NCBI GenBank assembly: GCA_964547585.1
Contig: CAZJOI010000015.1
Span: 1 to 18,851, forward strand
Direction: 5' to 3'
Source of the DNA: CAZSCF01 sp964547585
Lineage (GTDB): Bacteria > Patescibacteriota > Minisyncoccia > Moranbacterales > UBA2206
Length of the DNA stretch: 18,851 nt
The notes under the pieces are model-generated. The model ran no database searches and was not told where the DNA came from. It worked only from the letters and a program-made list of their open reading frames with translations. This document shows positions 1 to 7,317 of this stretch, piece after piece (within the stretch, counting starts at the first letter, position 1; the number at the start of each line of letters is the position of its first letter). The position numbers and the translations under genes are program-made.

Positions 1-687
1 ATAGCCATAAAAATAGCCAAGTTCTTACGTTTTGTACCGTATGTTCGCATGGTAGCGGTGACCGGCAGATTGGCCATGAAAAATACAGAAAAAAAGAGTG
101 ATTTGGATTTTTTGATTGCACTTAAAAATAGAAAAATATTTACAGGGAGACTTTTGGTAACTCTCCTTGTTCATCTTTTAGGAAAAAGAAGATATGGAAC
201 AAAAATAGAGGACAGAGTCTGTCTTAATCACTTTCTGAACAAGAAATATTTAAAAATAAATCTTGAAAATGATTTTGGCACTTCCGAATATTTTTTTTCC
301 GCTTCTGAGTATAGCTTCTTATTTCCACTTTTTGGTTCGAAAACATTTCAAAGGTTTAGGGAACAAAATGTTTGGATAAAAAAATATAAAATGAATTACA
401 CGGTTTTTGAAAGTTCCAATATGAAATTTGTAAAGGACATTTTACCAGCCAAAATTATAAGAAAAATCGGTGAAAAGCTTTTGCAGGCCGATTTTGTGGA
501 AAAATTGCTGAAAAAATGGCAAATAGAAAGAATCTCTAGGGATCCGCGAACTCATCAAAGCGGAAGTGTTATTATTGCTAATGAAAGGATGCTGGTTTTT
601 TTACCAGAACCACAGGGAGCAAAAATTTTTGAAAAATTTCAAAGAAAACTCAATGACCTATCTCTCCTGGGGTCAATTGTTAAATAA
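1..687 (+). CDS. Nucleotidyltransferase-like protein, 3' part (5' end outside window)
   Basis: The frame is open from base 1 with no stop, and the residues before the first ATG (base 49) already look like the family, so the true start lies upstream and the ATG at 49 is internal. The key motif is TGRLAM followed about eight residues later by SDLDFLI. This matches the G-S/R...D-x-D signature of the Pol-beta/MNT nucleotidyltransferase superfamily, where the two aspartates bind metal and NTP. The remainder, about 170 residues rich in Lys and Phe, is not recognised. Similar proteins are common in CPR genomes, but their substrate is unknown to me. It ends about 25 bases before a strong terminator, so it is the last gene of an upstream unit. 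Confidence 0.65.
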   Translation: MAIKIAKFLRFVPYVRMVAVTGRLAMKNTEKKSDLDFLIALKNRKIFTGRLLVTLLVHLLGKRRYGTKIEDRVCLNHFLNKKYLKINLENDFGTSEYFFSASEYSFLFPLFGSKTFQRFREQNVWIKKYKMNYTVFESSNMKFVKDILPAKIIRKIGEKLLQADFVEKLLKKWQIERISRDPRTHQSGSVIIANERMLVFLPEPQGAKIFEKFQRKLNDLSLLGSIVK

Positions 688-712
688 GTATGTATAAATT
701 GAAATCAGGATG

Positions 713-738
713 CCACTTTTTGGGAAAGTGGTTTTTTT
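713..738 (+). terminator. Rho-independent terminator after the nucleotidyltransferase gene
   Basis: A perfect 7-bp stem, CCACTTT (713-719) with AAAGTGG (725-731), encloses a 5-base loop and is followed by seven T residues (732-738). It separates the upstream gene from the promoter of the pilus unit. Confidence 0.85.
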
Positions 739-752
739 ATATTCATTTTTTG

Positions 753-761
753 TGTTATAAT
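753..761 (+). promoter_or_regulatory. Extended -10 promoter of the kinase-pilus unit
   Basis: TGTTATAAT is a perfect extended -10 element (TG-n-TATAAT). The expected -35 position falls in the T tract of the preceding terminator and has no good match, as is usual for extended -10 promoters. It lies about 35 bases before the kinase start. No other convincing promoter was seen before the pil genes, so the whole cluster may depend on it. Confidence 0.6.
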
Positions 762-796
762 TTATTCACAATATCAATTTGAAAGGAGGCTATGGA

Positions 797-1771
797 TTGG
801 GTAAACCAATCTTGGCCTGGAAAACAAAAATGAAAATAACAAATGATTTAAACCTGAAAAGACAAGCTAGTGAATTGGGAGTGAGCATTTGGCAAACCCC
901 ATCATTTCTCTTTATCGTCATGGGTGTCATTAATATTATAGCTATGACGACAACCTTTATTATTGCTAGAAATTATGATGATCCTAGGATTTTGGTTTTA
1001 TCTGAATGTATTGTAACGGGGGTGATTTTCTTTTTTGGCGGCATGATCGTTAATGGAGTTGAGCAGATAGCCAGACTTAATCGGGCCAAAAGTGAATTTA
1101 TTGCTATAGCTTCACATCAGCTTAGAACGCCACTAGCGGCTATTAATTGGGAAATTGAAATTTTGAAATCTAAATTTAAAAAAGGTCTAACCAAAAGACA
1201 GTTGCAGGGAATTGAAAACATAGAAATCTCAACAAAACGCATGGCCAGATTGGTGGGAGATCTTTTGGATGTAGCTAAGATTGACCAAAAAAGATTAAAC
1301 CTGAAAAAAGAAAAAATTGATCTAGTGCAGATTATCGATGAAACCAAAAGTAATCTGAGGGCTTCGTTAAAAAATAATGGAATAGTTTTAAAATTAAATG
1401 TAAGCGGTCGCAAAAATGAGGCTATGGTTTTGGGAGACTTGGAAAAAATAAAATTAGCCGTAGAAAATCTTGTAAGCAATTCAATAAAATATTCCAGAAA
1501 ATACGGAAAAATTGAAATTCTGCTTAAAAAAAATAATGGCTTTTGGGTTTTTAGTATAAAAGATAACGGAATAGGTATCCCAAACAGCCAACATAAGCAA
1601 GTTTTCAGCAAGTTCTTTCGCAGCTACAATGTGTCGCGCTATCAAGCCGAAGGGACTGGGCTTGGTTTGTATATCGTAAAAAATATCATTAAAGAATCTG
1701 GCGGGAAAGTTTGGTTTAAATCAAAAGAGGGCATTGGGTCTATTTTTTATTTTTCATTACCAGTAGCTTAA
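797..1771 (+). CDS. Membrane-bound sensor histidine kinase
   Basis: Orthodox histidine kinase of about 324 residues. I chose the TTG at 797 because an excellent ribosome site, AAAGGAGG (782-789), lies 7 bases before it. The TTG at 779 precedes that site, and an ATG at 830 is the alternative. Two hydrophobic segments (about residues 36-57 and 64-86) are joined by a very short loop, so there is no extracellular sensor domain and no clear HAMP or PAS domain. The H box SHQLRTP has the phospho-acceptor His at about 107. The N box LVSNSIKYS (Asn about 228), G1 box DNGIGIP (about 256-262), F box and G2 box GTGLGLYIV follow in order, and all catalytic motifs are present. The receiver gene starts 41 bases downstream and is the likely partner. 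The signal may be membrane state or a protein partner (inference). Confidence 0.9.
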   Translation: MGKPILAWKTKMKITNDLNLKRQASELGVSIWQTPSFLFIVMGVINIIAMTTTFIIARNYDDPRILVLSECIVTGVIFFFGGMIVNGVEQIARLNRAKSEFIAIASHQLRTPLAAINWEIEILKSKFKKGLTKRQLQGIENIEISTKRMARLVGDLLDVAKIDQKRLNLKKEKIDLVQIIDETKSNLRASLKNNGIVLKLNVSGRKNEAMVLGDLEKIKLAVENLVSNSIKYSRKYGKIEILLKKNNGFWVFSIKDNGIGIPNSQHKQVFSKFFRSYNVSRYQAEGTGLGLYIVKNIIKESGGKVWFKSKEGIGSIFYFSLPVA

Positions 1772-1812
1772 GATTTTTTAAGAAAGGCATATTTTAATTT
1801 ATTCTAAAACAT

Positions 1813-2190
1813 ATGAAAAAATATAAAATATTAATAGTTGAAGATGAAGCATCGCTTCAGGAATCTCTTAGGGAATTTTTATCTATGGAAAATTTTGAGA
1901 CAGTCAGTGCACTTAATGGAGACGATGGAATAGCCTTGGTCGAAAAAGAAAAGCCCGACCTGATCCTTTTGGATATAATTTTGCCCAAGAAAAACGGTTT
2001 TGAAGTTTTAGAAGAAATCAAGAAAAATAAAAAAACAGAAAAAATACCGGTTATTTTGTTAACGAATCTCGAAAGTGCCGAAGATGTTAACAGAGCTTTT
2101 GATCTCGGAGTCACAACCTATTTAATAAAATCAAGCTATACATTAGAAGATATAGTTAAAAAAATAAAGGAAAATCTGGGCATTGGGTAA
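1813..2190 (+). CDS. Stand-alone response regulator receiver (CheY/PilG-like)
   Basis: A 125-residue receiver domain with no output domain. The acidic pair E10/D11, phospho-acceptor D54 (in LLDIILP), T84 and K106 (in YLIKSS) are all in their normal places, so it should be phosphorylated on D54, presumably by the kinase just upstream. With no DNA-binding or enzymatic output it should act by protein-protein contact, like CheY or PilG/PilH. pilB begins 24 bases after its stop, so it is almost certainly on the pilus mRNA. A role in controlling pilus extension is inferred from context only. No Shine-Dalgarno sequence precedes the ATG. Confidence 0.88.
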   Translation: MKKYKILIVEDEASLQESLREFLSMENFETVSALNGDDGIALVEKEKPDLILLDIILPKKNGFEVLEEIKKNKKTEKIPVILLTNLESAEDVNRAFDLGVTTYLIKSSYTLEDIVKKIKENLGIG

Positions 2191-2214
2191 GATGTCCCAA
2201 TCAATTTTTAAAAA

Positions 2215-3969
2215 ATGCAAATAAAAAACAAACAATTAAAAGAATTTATAACTGATTCTGATATAATAAAATCTGATGATCTGGAAAAGGCCTATCTAAA
2301 GGCCGAAGAGGAAAAAACAAAATTAGGGGAAATACTTTTGAAAGAAGGGCTTATCGATGAAGTTAATTTGCGAAAACTCTATGCTTACATTCTGGGCGTT
2401 CCTTTTGTTGATTTGACCAAAGAAATTATTCCTCAAGATGTTTTGCAGATGATTCCTGAACCGATTGCGAAAAAATATAAAATAGTGGCTTTTAATAAAA
2501 CAGGAAAGGAATTGAAGGTAGCTATGATTAATCCTGAAGATATTCAAACCATTGATTTTATCAGAAAAAAGTCAGAACTGAAAGTTGTTGCTTGTTTAAC
2601 GACAGAGGAAAGCATTGATAACGTTTTGAAATATTACGAAAAGAGCCTTAAGGCTGAATTCGGGGACATGATTACGGGTAGCTCGGAAGAAATTGAGGAA
2701 GATGGCAAGGAAGAAGATTTGGAAAAAGTAGCTCAAGGATTACCCATAATCAGGATAGTGGACACGTTGATTAAGCATGCTATTTTGCAGGATGCGAGTG
2801 ATGTCCATATCGAGCCGGATGAAAAAGAAGTTCGAGTGAGATACCGCATTGATGGTGTTTTGCATGATGCCATGACTTTGCCAAAGCAGGTAATGCAAGG
2901 AATAATTGCCAGAATAAAAGTACTTTCTAATTTAAAGCTAGATGAACATCGAACTCCACAAGACGGAAGATTTAAAATCGAAAAAGATGACTTGAAGATT
3001 TCTTTTCGTGTGAGTATTCTGCCTATTTTTGATGGAGAAAAGATCGTTATGCGTCTTTTGAATGAAACTTCCAAGGGACTCACGCTTGAGGATGTGGGAT
3101 TTTCCGGCAAAGGTCTGGAAATTGTTCATCGTCATATTAAAAAGCCCAATGGCATGATTTTAGTAACTGGACCAACTGGCTCGGGAAAGACAACTACGCT
3201 CTATACCATAATGGATATTCTTAATACTCCAGAATTAAATATTAGTACAGTTGAAGATCCAGTTGAATATCGGATGATAAGAATCAATCAAACGCAAATT
3301 AACCCAAAAGTCGGACTAACTTTTGCTGCTGGATTACGCTCACTTTTGCGTCAAGACCCAGATGTTATTATGGTTGGAGAAATTCGAGATAAGGAAACTA
3401 TGGAAATGGCTATTCACTCGGCTATGACAGGACATCTTGTTCTTTCAACTTTGCATACAAATAGCGCAGTCGGAACAATTCCGCGGTTGATTGATATGGG
3501 TGCTGAACCCTTTCTTTTGGCTTCAACCATCAATGCCATTATTGCTCAGCGTCTGGTCCGAAAACTTTGTACTAATTGTCGAAAAGAATACGTTTTGGAC
3601 AAGGATGACATAAAGAATCTGGAAAAAAATTATAATATGAATAGAATATTTGAAATAATAAAAAATAGCGATGTGGTAAAAATTAAAGAAAATTCAGGAG
3701 ATAAGGATAGGTGGAAGAGTATTAAATTCTATCGTCCCGGTGGTTGCGAACAATGCAATAGGGAGGGATATAAGGGCAGGTTGGGGATATTCGAAGTTTT
3801 GGAAGTAGACGATGAAATGAAAAAAATGATTTCTCATAAAGCACCAGAAGAGGAGATGGAAAAATATTGTCAATCCGAAGGTATGTTAAATATGGTAGAA
3901 GATGGCTTTATTAAAGCGGCTAGCGGGCTTACTTCGGTAGAGGAAATACTCAGAGTAACAACTGAATAA
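2215..3969 (+). CDS. pilB: Type IV pilus extension ATPase PilB
   Basis: The 584-residue length is usual for PilB/GspE. An N-terminal MshEN-type domain (about 30-145, with KLGEILLKEGLI and LGVPFVDL) is followed by the GspE/PilB ATPase core. Walker A is GPTGSGKTTT (319-328), the Walker B region is DPDVIMVGEIRD with Glu389, and the His box HLVLSTLHTNS has His407 and His414. A tetracysteine zinc site (Cys452, 455, 511, 514) is complete; its two pairs are split by an insertion of about 55 charged residues. The hexamer powers pilin assembly from the cytoplasmic face of the membrane with PilC. In the MshEN domain the Arg that opens the c-di-GMP-binding motif of many homologues is Lys36, so c-di-GMP binding is doubtful. 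PilT would lack the MshEN part. Confidence 0.95.
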   Translation: MQIKNKQLKEFITDSDIIKSDDLEKAYLKAEEEKTKLGEILLKEGLIDEVNLRKLYAYILGVPFVDLTKEIIPQDVLQMIPEPIAKKYKIVAFNKTGKELKVAMINPEDIQTIDFIRKKSELKVVACLTTEESIDNVLKYYEKSLKAEFGDMITGSSEEIEEDGKEEDLEKVAQGLPIIRIVDTLIKHAILQDASDVHIEPDEKEVRVRYRIDGVLHDAMTLPKQVMQGIIARIKVLSNLKLDEHRTPQDGRFKIEKDDLKISFRVSILPIFDGEKIVMRLLNETSKGLTLEDVGFSGKGLEIVHRHIKKPNGMILVTGPTGSGKTTTLYTIMDILNTPELNISTVEDPVEYRMIRINQTQINPKVGLTFAAGLRSLLRQDPDVIMVGEIRDKETMEMAIHSAMTGHLVLSTLHTNSAVGTIPRLIDMGAEPFLLASTINAIIAQRLVRKLCTNCRKEYVLDKDDIKNLEKNYNMNRIFEIIKNSDVVKIKENSGDKDRWKSIKFYRPGGCEQCNREGYKGRLGIFEVLEVDDEMKKMISHKAPEEEMEKYCQSEGMLNMVEDGFIKAASGLTSVEEILRVTTE

Positions 3970-3976
3970 TCCAATA

Positions 3977-4001
3977 TTTTCTAAGGCTCAACCTTAGAAA
4001 A
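3977..4001 (+). repeat. Perfect hairpin in the pilB-pilC gap
   Basis: A 10-bp perfect inverted repeat (3977-3986 with 3992-4001, core CTAAGG/CCTTAG) has a 5-base loop. It lacks a following T tract, so it is not a standard terminator for the plus strand. The loop side TCAACCTT recurs at 4007-4014, giving a short direct repeat. It could be an mRNA processing or stability element between pilB and pilC, or a decayed dispersed palindrome. Confidence 0.6.
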
Positions 4002-4029
4002 AAAGTTCAACCTTTAAAAATATTTTTTT

Positions 4030-5250
4030 ATGAAAGTAAAATACACAGCTAAAAATTATTCCGGAGAAGTAAGGAGTGGTCAAATTGAGGTTAAGGATGA
4101 AAAAGATCTGGCCAGAATTTTGCGATCTGAAAGTTATGTCCTGACCTCCTTTGAAAAATTAGAGACAGAAAAAGAAAATGGAAACACAATCAGTTTTTGG
4201 GATCGTTTTTCAACGATACCCCTCAAGGAAAAATTGATGTTTACTCGAAACCTGAGTGTGATGGTGGCTTCAGGTTTACCTGTATCCAAATCTCTTAAAA
4301 ATTTAGCCATTCAAACAAAAAATAAAAAATTCCAAGCTATCCTTAAAAATATTCAAGAAGATGTGCAAGCCGGTAATCAGCTTTCTGATGGCATGGCTAA
4401 ATTCCCTGGAGTTTTCAATGATTTGTTTGTGAATATGATTAGAGTAGGCGAGGTAGGTGGTAATTTGGAACAGGTCTTGAGCATTCTAGCTCTGCAAATG
4501 GAAAAGGATCATGACATCATGCGAAAAACTAAAGGTGCTTTGGTTTATCCGGCGGTTATTCTAGTAGCCATGGTTGGTATTGGTTTTTTGATGATGATTT
4601 TTGTTATTCCTCAGCTAACTGCGATGTTTGATGAATTTGATTCTGAGCTGCCAATGTCCACTAAGTTCATAATTTTTTTGAGTAATCTATTTGAAAGTCA
4701 TTGGGCACTTATGCTATCAGGAGTGATCATCTTCATTATAATCTTCATTGTCTTTTTAAAAACGGCAGCCGGTAAAAGAACAATAGGATTTGTTTCCATC
4801 AATCTGCCCGGTGTGAGTAATCTGGTTATTAAACTTAACTGTGCTAGATTTTGCAGAATATACAGCTCTTTGCTTGGCAGTGGAGTACCCGTAGTCGAGG
4901 CTCTCAAAATTCTTTCAAGAACATTGGGAAATTTTCGTTACAAGAAGATTCTTGTTAGGGCTGCGGAGAATGTACAAAAAGGTGAAAATCTCAGCAGCAT
5001 TATTTACGAAGAAAAAAAAGTTTTTCCAGTTCTGGTACCGCAAATGATTGAAGTAGGAGAAGAAACCGGAAAAACGGAAGAGGTTCTCGCCAAGTTGGCT
5101 GATTTTTACGAACAAGAAGTTGATCAAATCACGAAAAATTTGTCTTCTATAATTGAGCCAATTCTGATGATTTTTATTGGAACGGCTGTCGGATTTTTTG
5201 CTATTTCCATTCTGCAACCGATGTATAGTGTAATGGAAAATATACAATAG
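4030..5250 (+). CDS. pilC: Type IV pilus inner-membrane platform protein PilC
   Basis: The 406-residue protein has the two tandem T2SSF domains of PilC/GspF (about 69-192 and 271-393). The conserved repeats are RVGEVGGNLEQVL (138-150) and EVGEETGKTEEVL (341-353). Three membrane segments are predicted at about 173-193, 228-245 and 375-397, which is the standard topology. The N-terminal region (1-60) carries the usual KYTAKNYSGEVRSG start. PilC sits at the centre of the PilB hexamer and passes pilin subunits into the growing fibre. It follows pilB after about 60 bases that contain the hairpin, and its ATG is preceded by an A/T stretch with no ribosome site. Confidence 0.95.
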   Translation: MKVKYTAKNYSGEVRSGQIEVKDEKDLARILRSESYVLTSFEKLETEKENGNTISFWDRFSTIPLKEKLMFTRNLSVMVASGLPVSKSLKNLAIQTKNKKFQAILKNIQEDVQAGNQLSDGMAKFPGVFNDLFVNMIRVGEVGGNLEQVLSILALQMEKDHDIMRKTKGALVYPAVILVAMVGIGFLMMIFVIPQLTAMFDEFDSELPMSTKFIIFLSNLFESHWALMLSGVIIFIIIFIVFLKTAAGKRTIGFVSINLPGVSNLVIKLNCARFCRIYSSLLGSGVPVVEALKILSRTLGNFRYKKILVRAAENVQKGENLSSIIYEEKKVFPVLVPQMIEVGEETGKTEEVLAKLADFYEQEVDQITKNLSSIIEPILMIFIGTAVGFFAISILQPMYSVMENIQ

Positions 5251-5273
5251 ATTTGGTACAAAAAATAAATTAC

Positions 5274-6686
5274 ATGATAAGGAGATTGCACGCATCTTTT
5301 GGGAAAAAAGAAAAAATAAAGTTTGCTACAGGCTTCACGCTGATTGAAGCTTTGGTTGTTTTGTTTATTTTTTCTTTGATAGCGACTACATTTTATTCTA
5401 TTTTTTCCTCTGGGACGAGTCTTATAATTGAAGCAAAAAACAAGTTAAAAGCTACCTCATTAGCCAATGAAAAGATGGAAATTATTAGAAGTTTGGATTA
5501 TTCTCAGGTGGGTATTGTTGATAGCGGATACATCGACGGAGACATTCCTAGTTTTGAGGAAAAAAACTTAAGTGGAAAAACTTTTTTCATCTTCTCTTCA
5601 GTAAGCTATGTGGATAATCCATATGATGGTTCCGAAGGCGAGGACCCAGATGATGATAGACCAGCCGATTTTAAAAGAGTAGCCATTAAGGTAGCTTGGG
5701 AAAATGATATAAACACAAAGAAGGCAGTTTTTTTTGCTTCTGACTTTGCTCCTCCCGGAGTTGAAGAAAATATAAGTGGCGGAACGCTAGTAATAAAAGT
5801 TCTCAATAAAGATTCTGAAGGAATCGCTGGTGCCAGCGTGAACGTGTCCAATAGTGCCCTGGGTATTAACGAAAATTTTATTACTAATTCTAACGGGGGT
5901 GTTTCTTTGCCAGGAATTCCGGCAGATGGAAAGGACTATCAAATTTCAGTTTCAAAGACGGATTATTTTAGTATCAGTACGTTGCCGCCTTATCCGGATT
6001 CTACGTTTAATCCAGTTTATGAACATGCTTCAATTACAGATGGAGAAAAAAATATTTATTCAATTGTTACAGATCGAACTTCTGATTTAACTTTGCAAAC
6101 GAAGGATTCTTTTGGAAACACCGTTCAAGGCATAGCCTATAATCTCACAGGAGGAATAATAAAAAGCAATTCAATAGATTCCCCTCCTGTTCCGAATTAT
6201 TATTACAGTGAAAATTTAAATTCTGGTTCAGGCGGTGAAAACAAGATAGAAGATTTGGGCTATGGTAATTATGTTTTTTCCTTTTCTGATCCAATCAGTA
6301 ATTATGAGTTCATTAAGGTATTTCCTTTTGATGCTCCCCTGAATGATAAGGCAAAATTTAATATAGAGCCGGGAACAAGTGTTGAAGAGAAGGCTATTTT
6401 TGCAGACAAAAACATAAATTCTCTTTTGGTTACTGTTTTGGATAGTACTAATTTTTTACCTATAAAAAATGCTTCAGTTCGCTTGCATAATCTTTCATTA
6501 TCTGAGCCTTATGATGTTACTTTGATGACAGACGACTTTGGCTTGGCTTTTTTCCCAGTTTCTCTGCCGGAACTTATTTCTGAAACGTATAGCATGGAAG
6601 CAAAAGCCAGTGGGTATCAAGATAAAAACGAGCCAGTCGTTATCAATAAATATACTAAGAGTGAATTAAAAATGGATGCAGAATGA
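5274..6686 (+). CDS. Pilin-like protein with carboxypeptidase-regulatory-like beta domains
   Basis: I chose the ATG at 5274, giving about 470 residues; an in-frame TTG lies at 5253. The leader is basic and ends at the prepilin peptidase site ATG/FTLIEALVV (cleavage after Gly20), with the usual Glu at mature position +5 and a hydrophobic alpha helix. The body is far larger than a normal pilin. From about residue 170 it holds successive beta-sandwich-like units beginning GTLVIKVLNKDSEGIAGASV and SLLVTVLDSTNFLPIKNASV, typical of carboxypeptidase-regulatory/CNA-B-like domains, with a similar middle unit (DLTLQTKDSFGNTVQG). It could be a minor or tip pilin that presents adhesive domains (inference). 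It overlaps the next gene by 11 bases, implying translational coupling. Confidence 0.85.
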   Translation: MIRRLHASFGKKEKIKFATGFTLIEALVVLFIFSLIATTFYSIFSSGTSLIIEAKNKLKATSLANEKMEIIRSLDYSQVGIVDSGYIDGDIPSFEEKNLSGKTFFIFSSVSYVDNPYDGSEGEDPDDDRPADFKRVAIKVAWENDINTKKAVFFASDFAPPGVEENISGGTLVIKVLNKDSEGIAGASVNVSNSALGINENFITNSNGGVSLPGIPADGKDYQISVSKTDYFSISTLPPYPDSTFNPVYEHASITDGEKNIYSIVTDRTSDLTLQTKDSFGNTVQGIAYNLTGGIIKSNSIDSPPVPNYYYSENLNSGSGGENKIEDLGYGNYVFSFSDPISNYEFIKVFPFDAPLNDKAKFNIEPGTSVEEKAIFADKNINSLLVTVLDSTNFLPIKNASVRLHNLSLSEPYDVTLMTDDFGLAFFPVSLPELISETYSMEAKASGYQDKNEPVVINKYTKSELKMDAE

Positions 6687-7311
6687 TATAAAAAAAAATA
6701 GAAAAAATTGTTCCGGCTTAACTCTTGTGGAAATGATAATAGCTATAGCCATAATGGCTATGGTTAGCACTGGTATGTCAATTTTTTTTATAAGAAGCTG
6801 GAAAACGAATGCATATATATATGAAACTGGGCAAGATTCTTTTATTGCTTCCAGACTTGTTAATACAACTGTGGATAATTTGAGAAGAATAAGATCGGCA
6901 GACAACGGAGACTATCCAATTTATTCAGCTTCTGAATTTGATCTGGTTGTTTACATGGATATTGATAATGATAATGATGCCGAAAAAGTTCATTATTTTC
7001 TTGATCAGGATACTGATGAGTTTAGGATTGGAATTTCGGAGCCTTCGGCTAGCAATCCTCCAACATATTCCTCTGGTGACGATTCAGTAAGTATTTTGTC
7101 TAGGCATGTTTTGAATGATGCAACTACGCCAATATTCAGTTATTTTAGTAATAATTATTTGGCTGATCCGACTCCATTTTCTGCTCCTGTAAATTCTTCG
7201 GAGATAATAAATATTAAAATGATAAAAATTAATGTCTGGATTGATATTCGTCCATATACATCGCCAGATTTTATAAACATTGAGTCATTTGCAAAGCTTC
7301 GAAATATTTAG
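6676..7311 (+). CDS. Minor pilin / pseudopilin (PilW/PulJ-like)
   Basis: A 211-residue protein with a class III prepilin leader of 14 residues ending CSG/LTLVEMIIAIAIMAM. Cleavage is expected before Leu15 rather than Phe, and Glu19 is at mature +5. The hydrophobic helix is followed by a globular part with a stretch of Asp (YMDIDNDNDAEKVHYFL) resembling minor pilins that carry a structured C-terminal domain. The order (large pilin, PilW-like, PilX-like) resembles the minor-pilin blocks of other type IV pilus systems. The ATG overlaps the end of the preceding gene. The PilW/PulJ assignment rests on order and size, so its confidence is lower than that of the pilin call itself. Confidence 0.8.
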   Translation: MQNDIKKNRKNCSGLTLVEMIIAIAIMAMVSTGMSIFFIRSWKTNAYIYETGQDSFIASRLVNTTVDNLRRIRSADNGDYPIYSASEFDLVVYMDIDNDNDAEKVHYFLDQDTDEFRIGISEPSASNPPTYSSGDDSVSILSRHVLNDATTPIFSYFSNNYLADPTPFSAPVNSSEIINIKMIKINVWIDIRPYTSPDFINIESFAKLRNI

Positions 7312-7317
7312 AAAAAT

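Noticed and set aside
49..51. ATG at 49 as the true start of the first gene
   Set aside because: The frame is open to base 1 and residues before this ATG (AKFLRFVPYVR) fit the family, so the gene is cut by the window edge.
779..796. TTG at 779 as the histidine kinase start
   Set aside because: The strong ribosome site AAAGGAGG lies after it (782-789) and is correctly spaced for the TTG at 797.
1117..1611. Long minus-strand frame opposite the histidine kinase
   Set aside because: It is antisense to conserved kinase motifs, has no homology I recognise, and is a by-product of codon bias.
5253..5255. TTG at 5253 as the start of the large pilin
   Set aside because: The ATG at 5274 gives a normal basic prepilin leader, and neither start has a ribosome site to favour the longer form.
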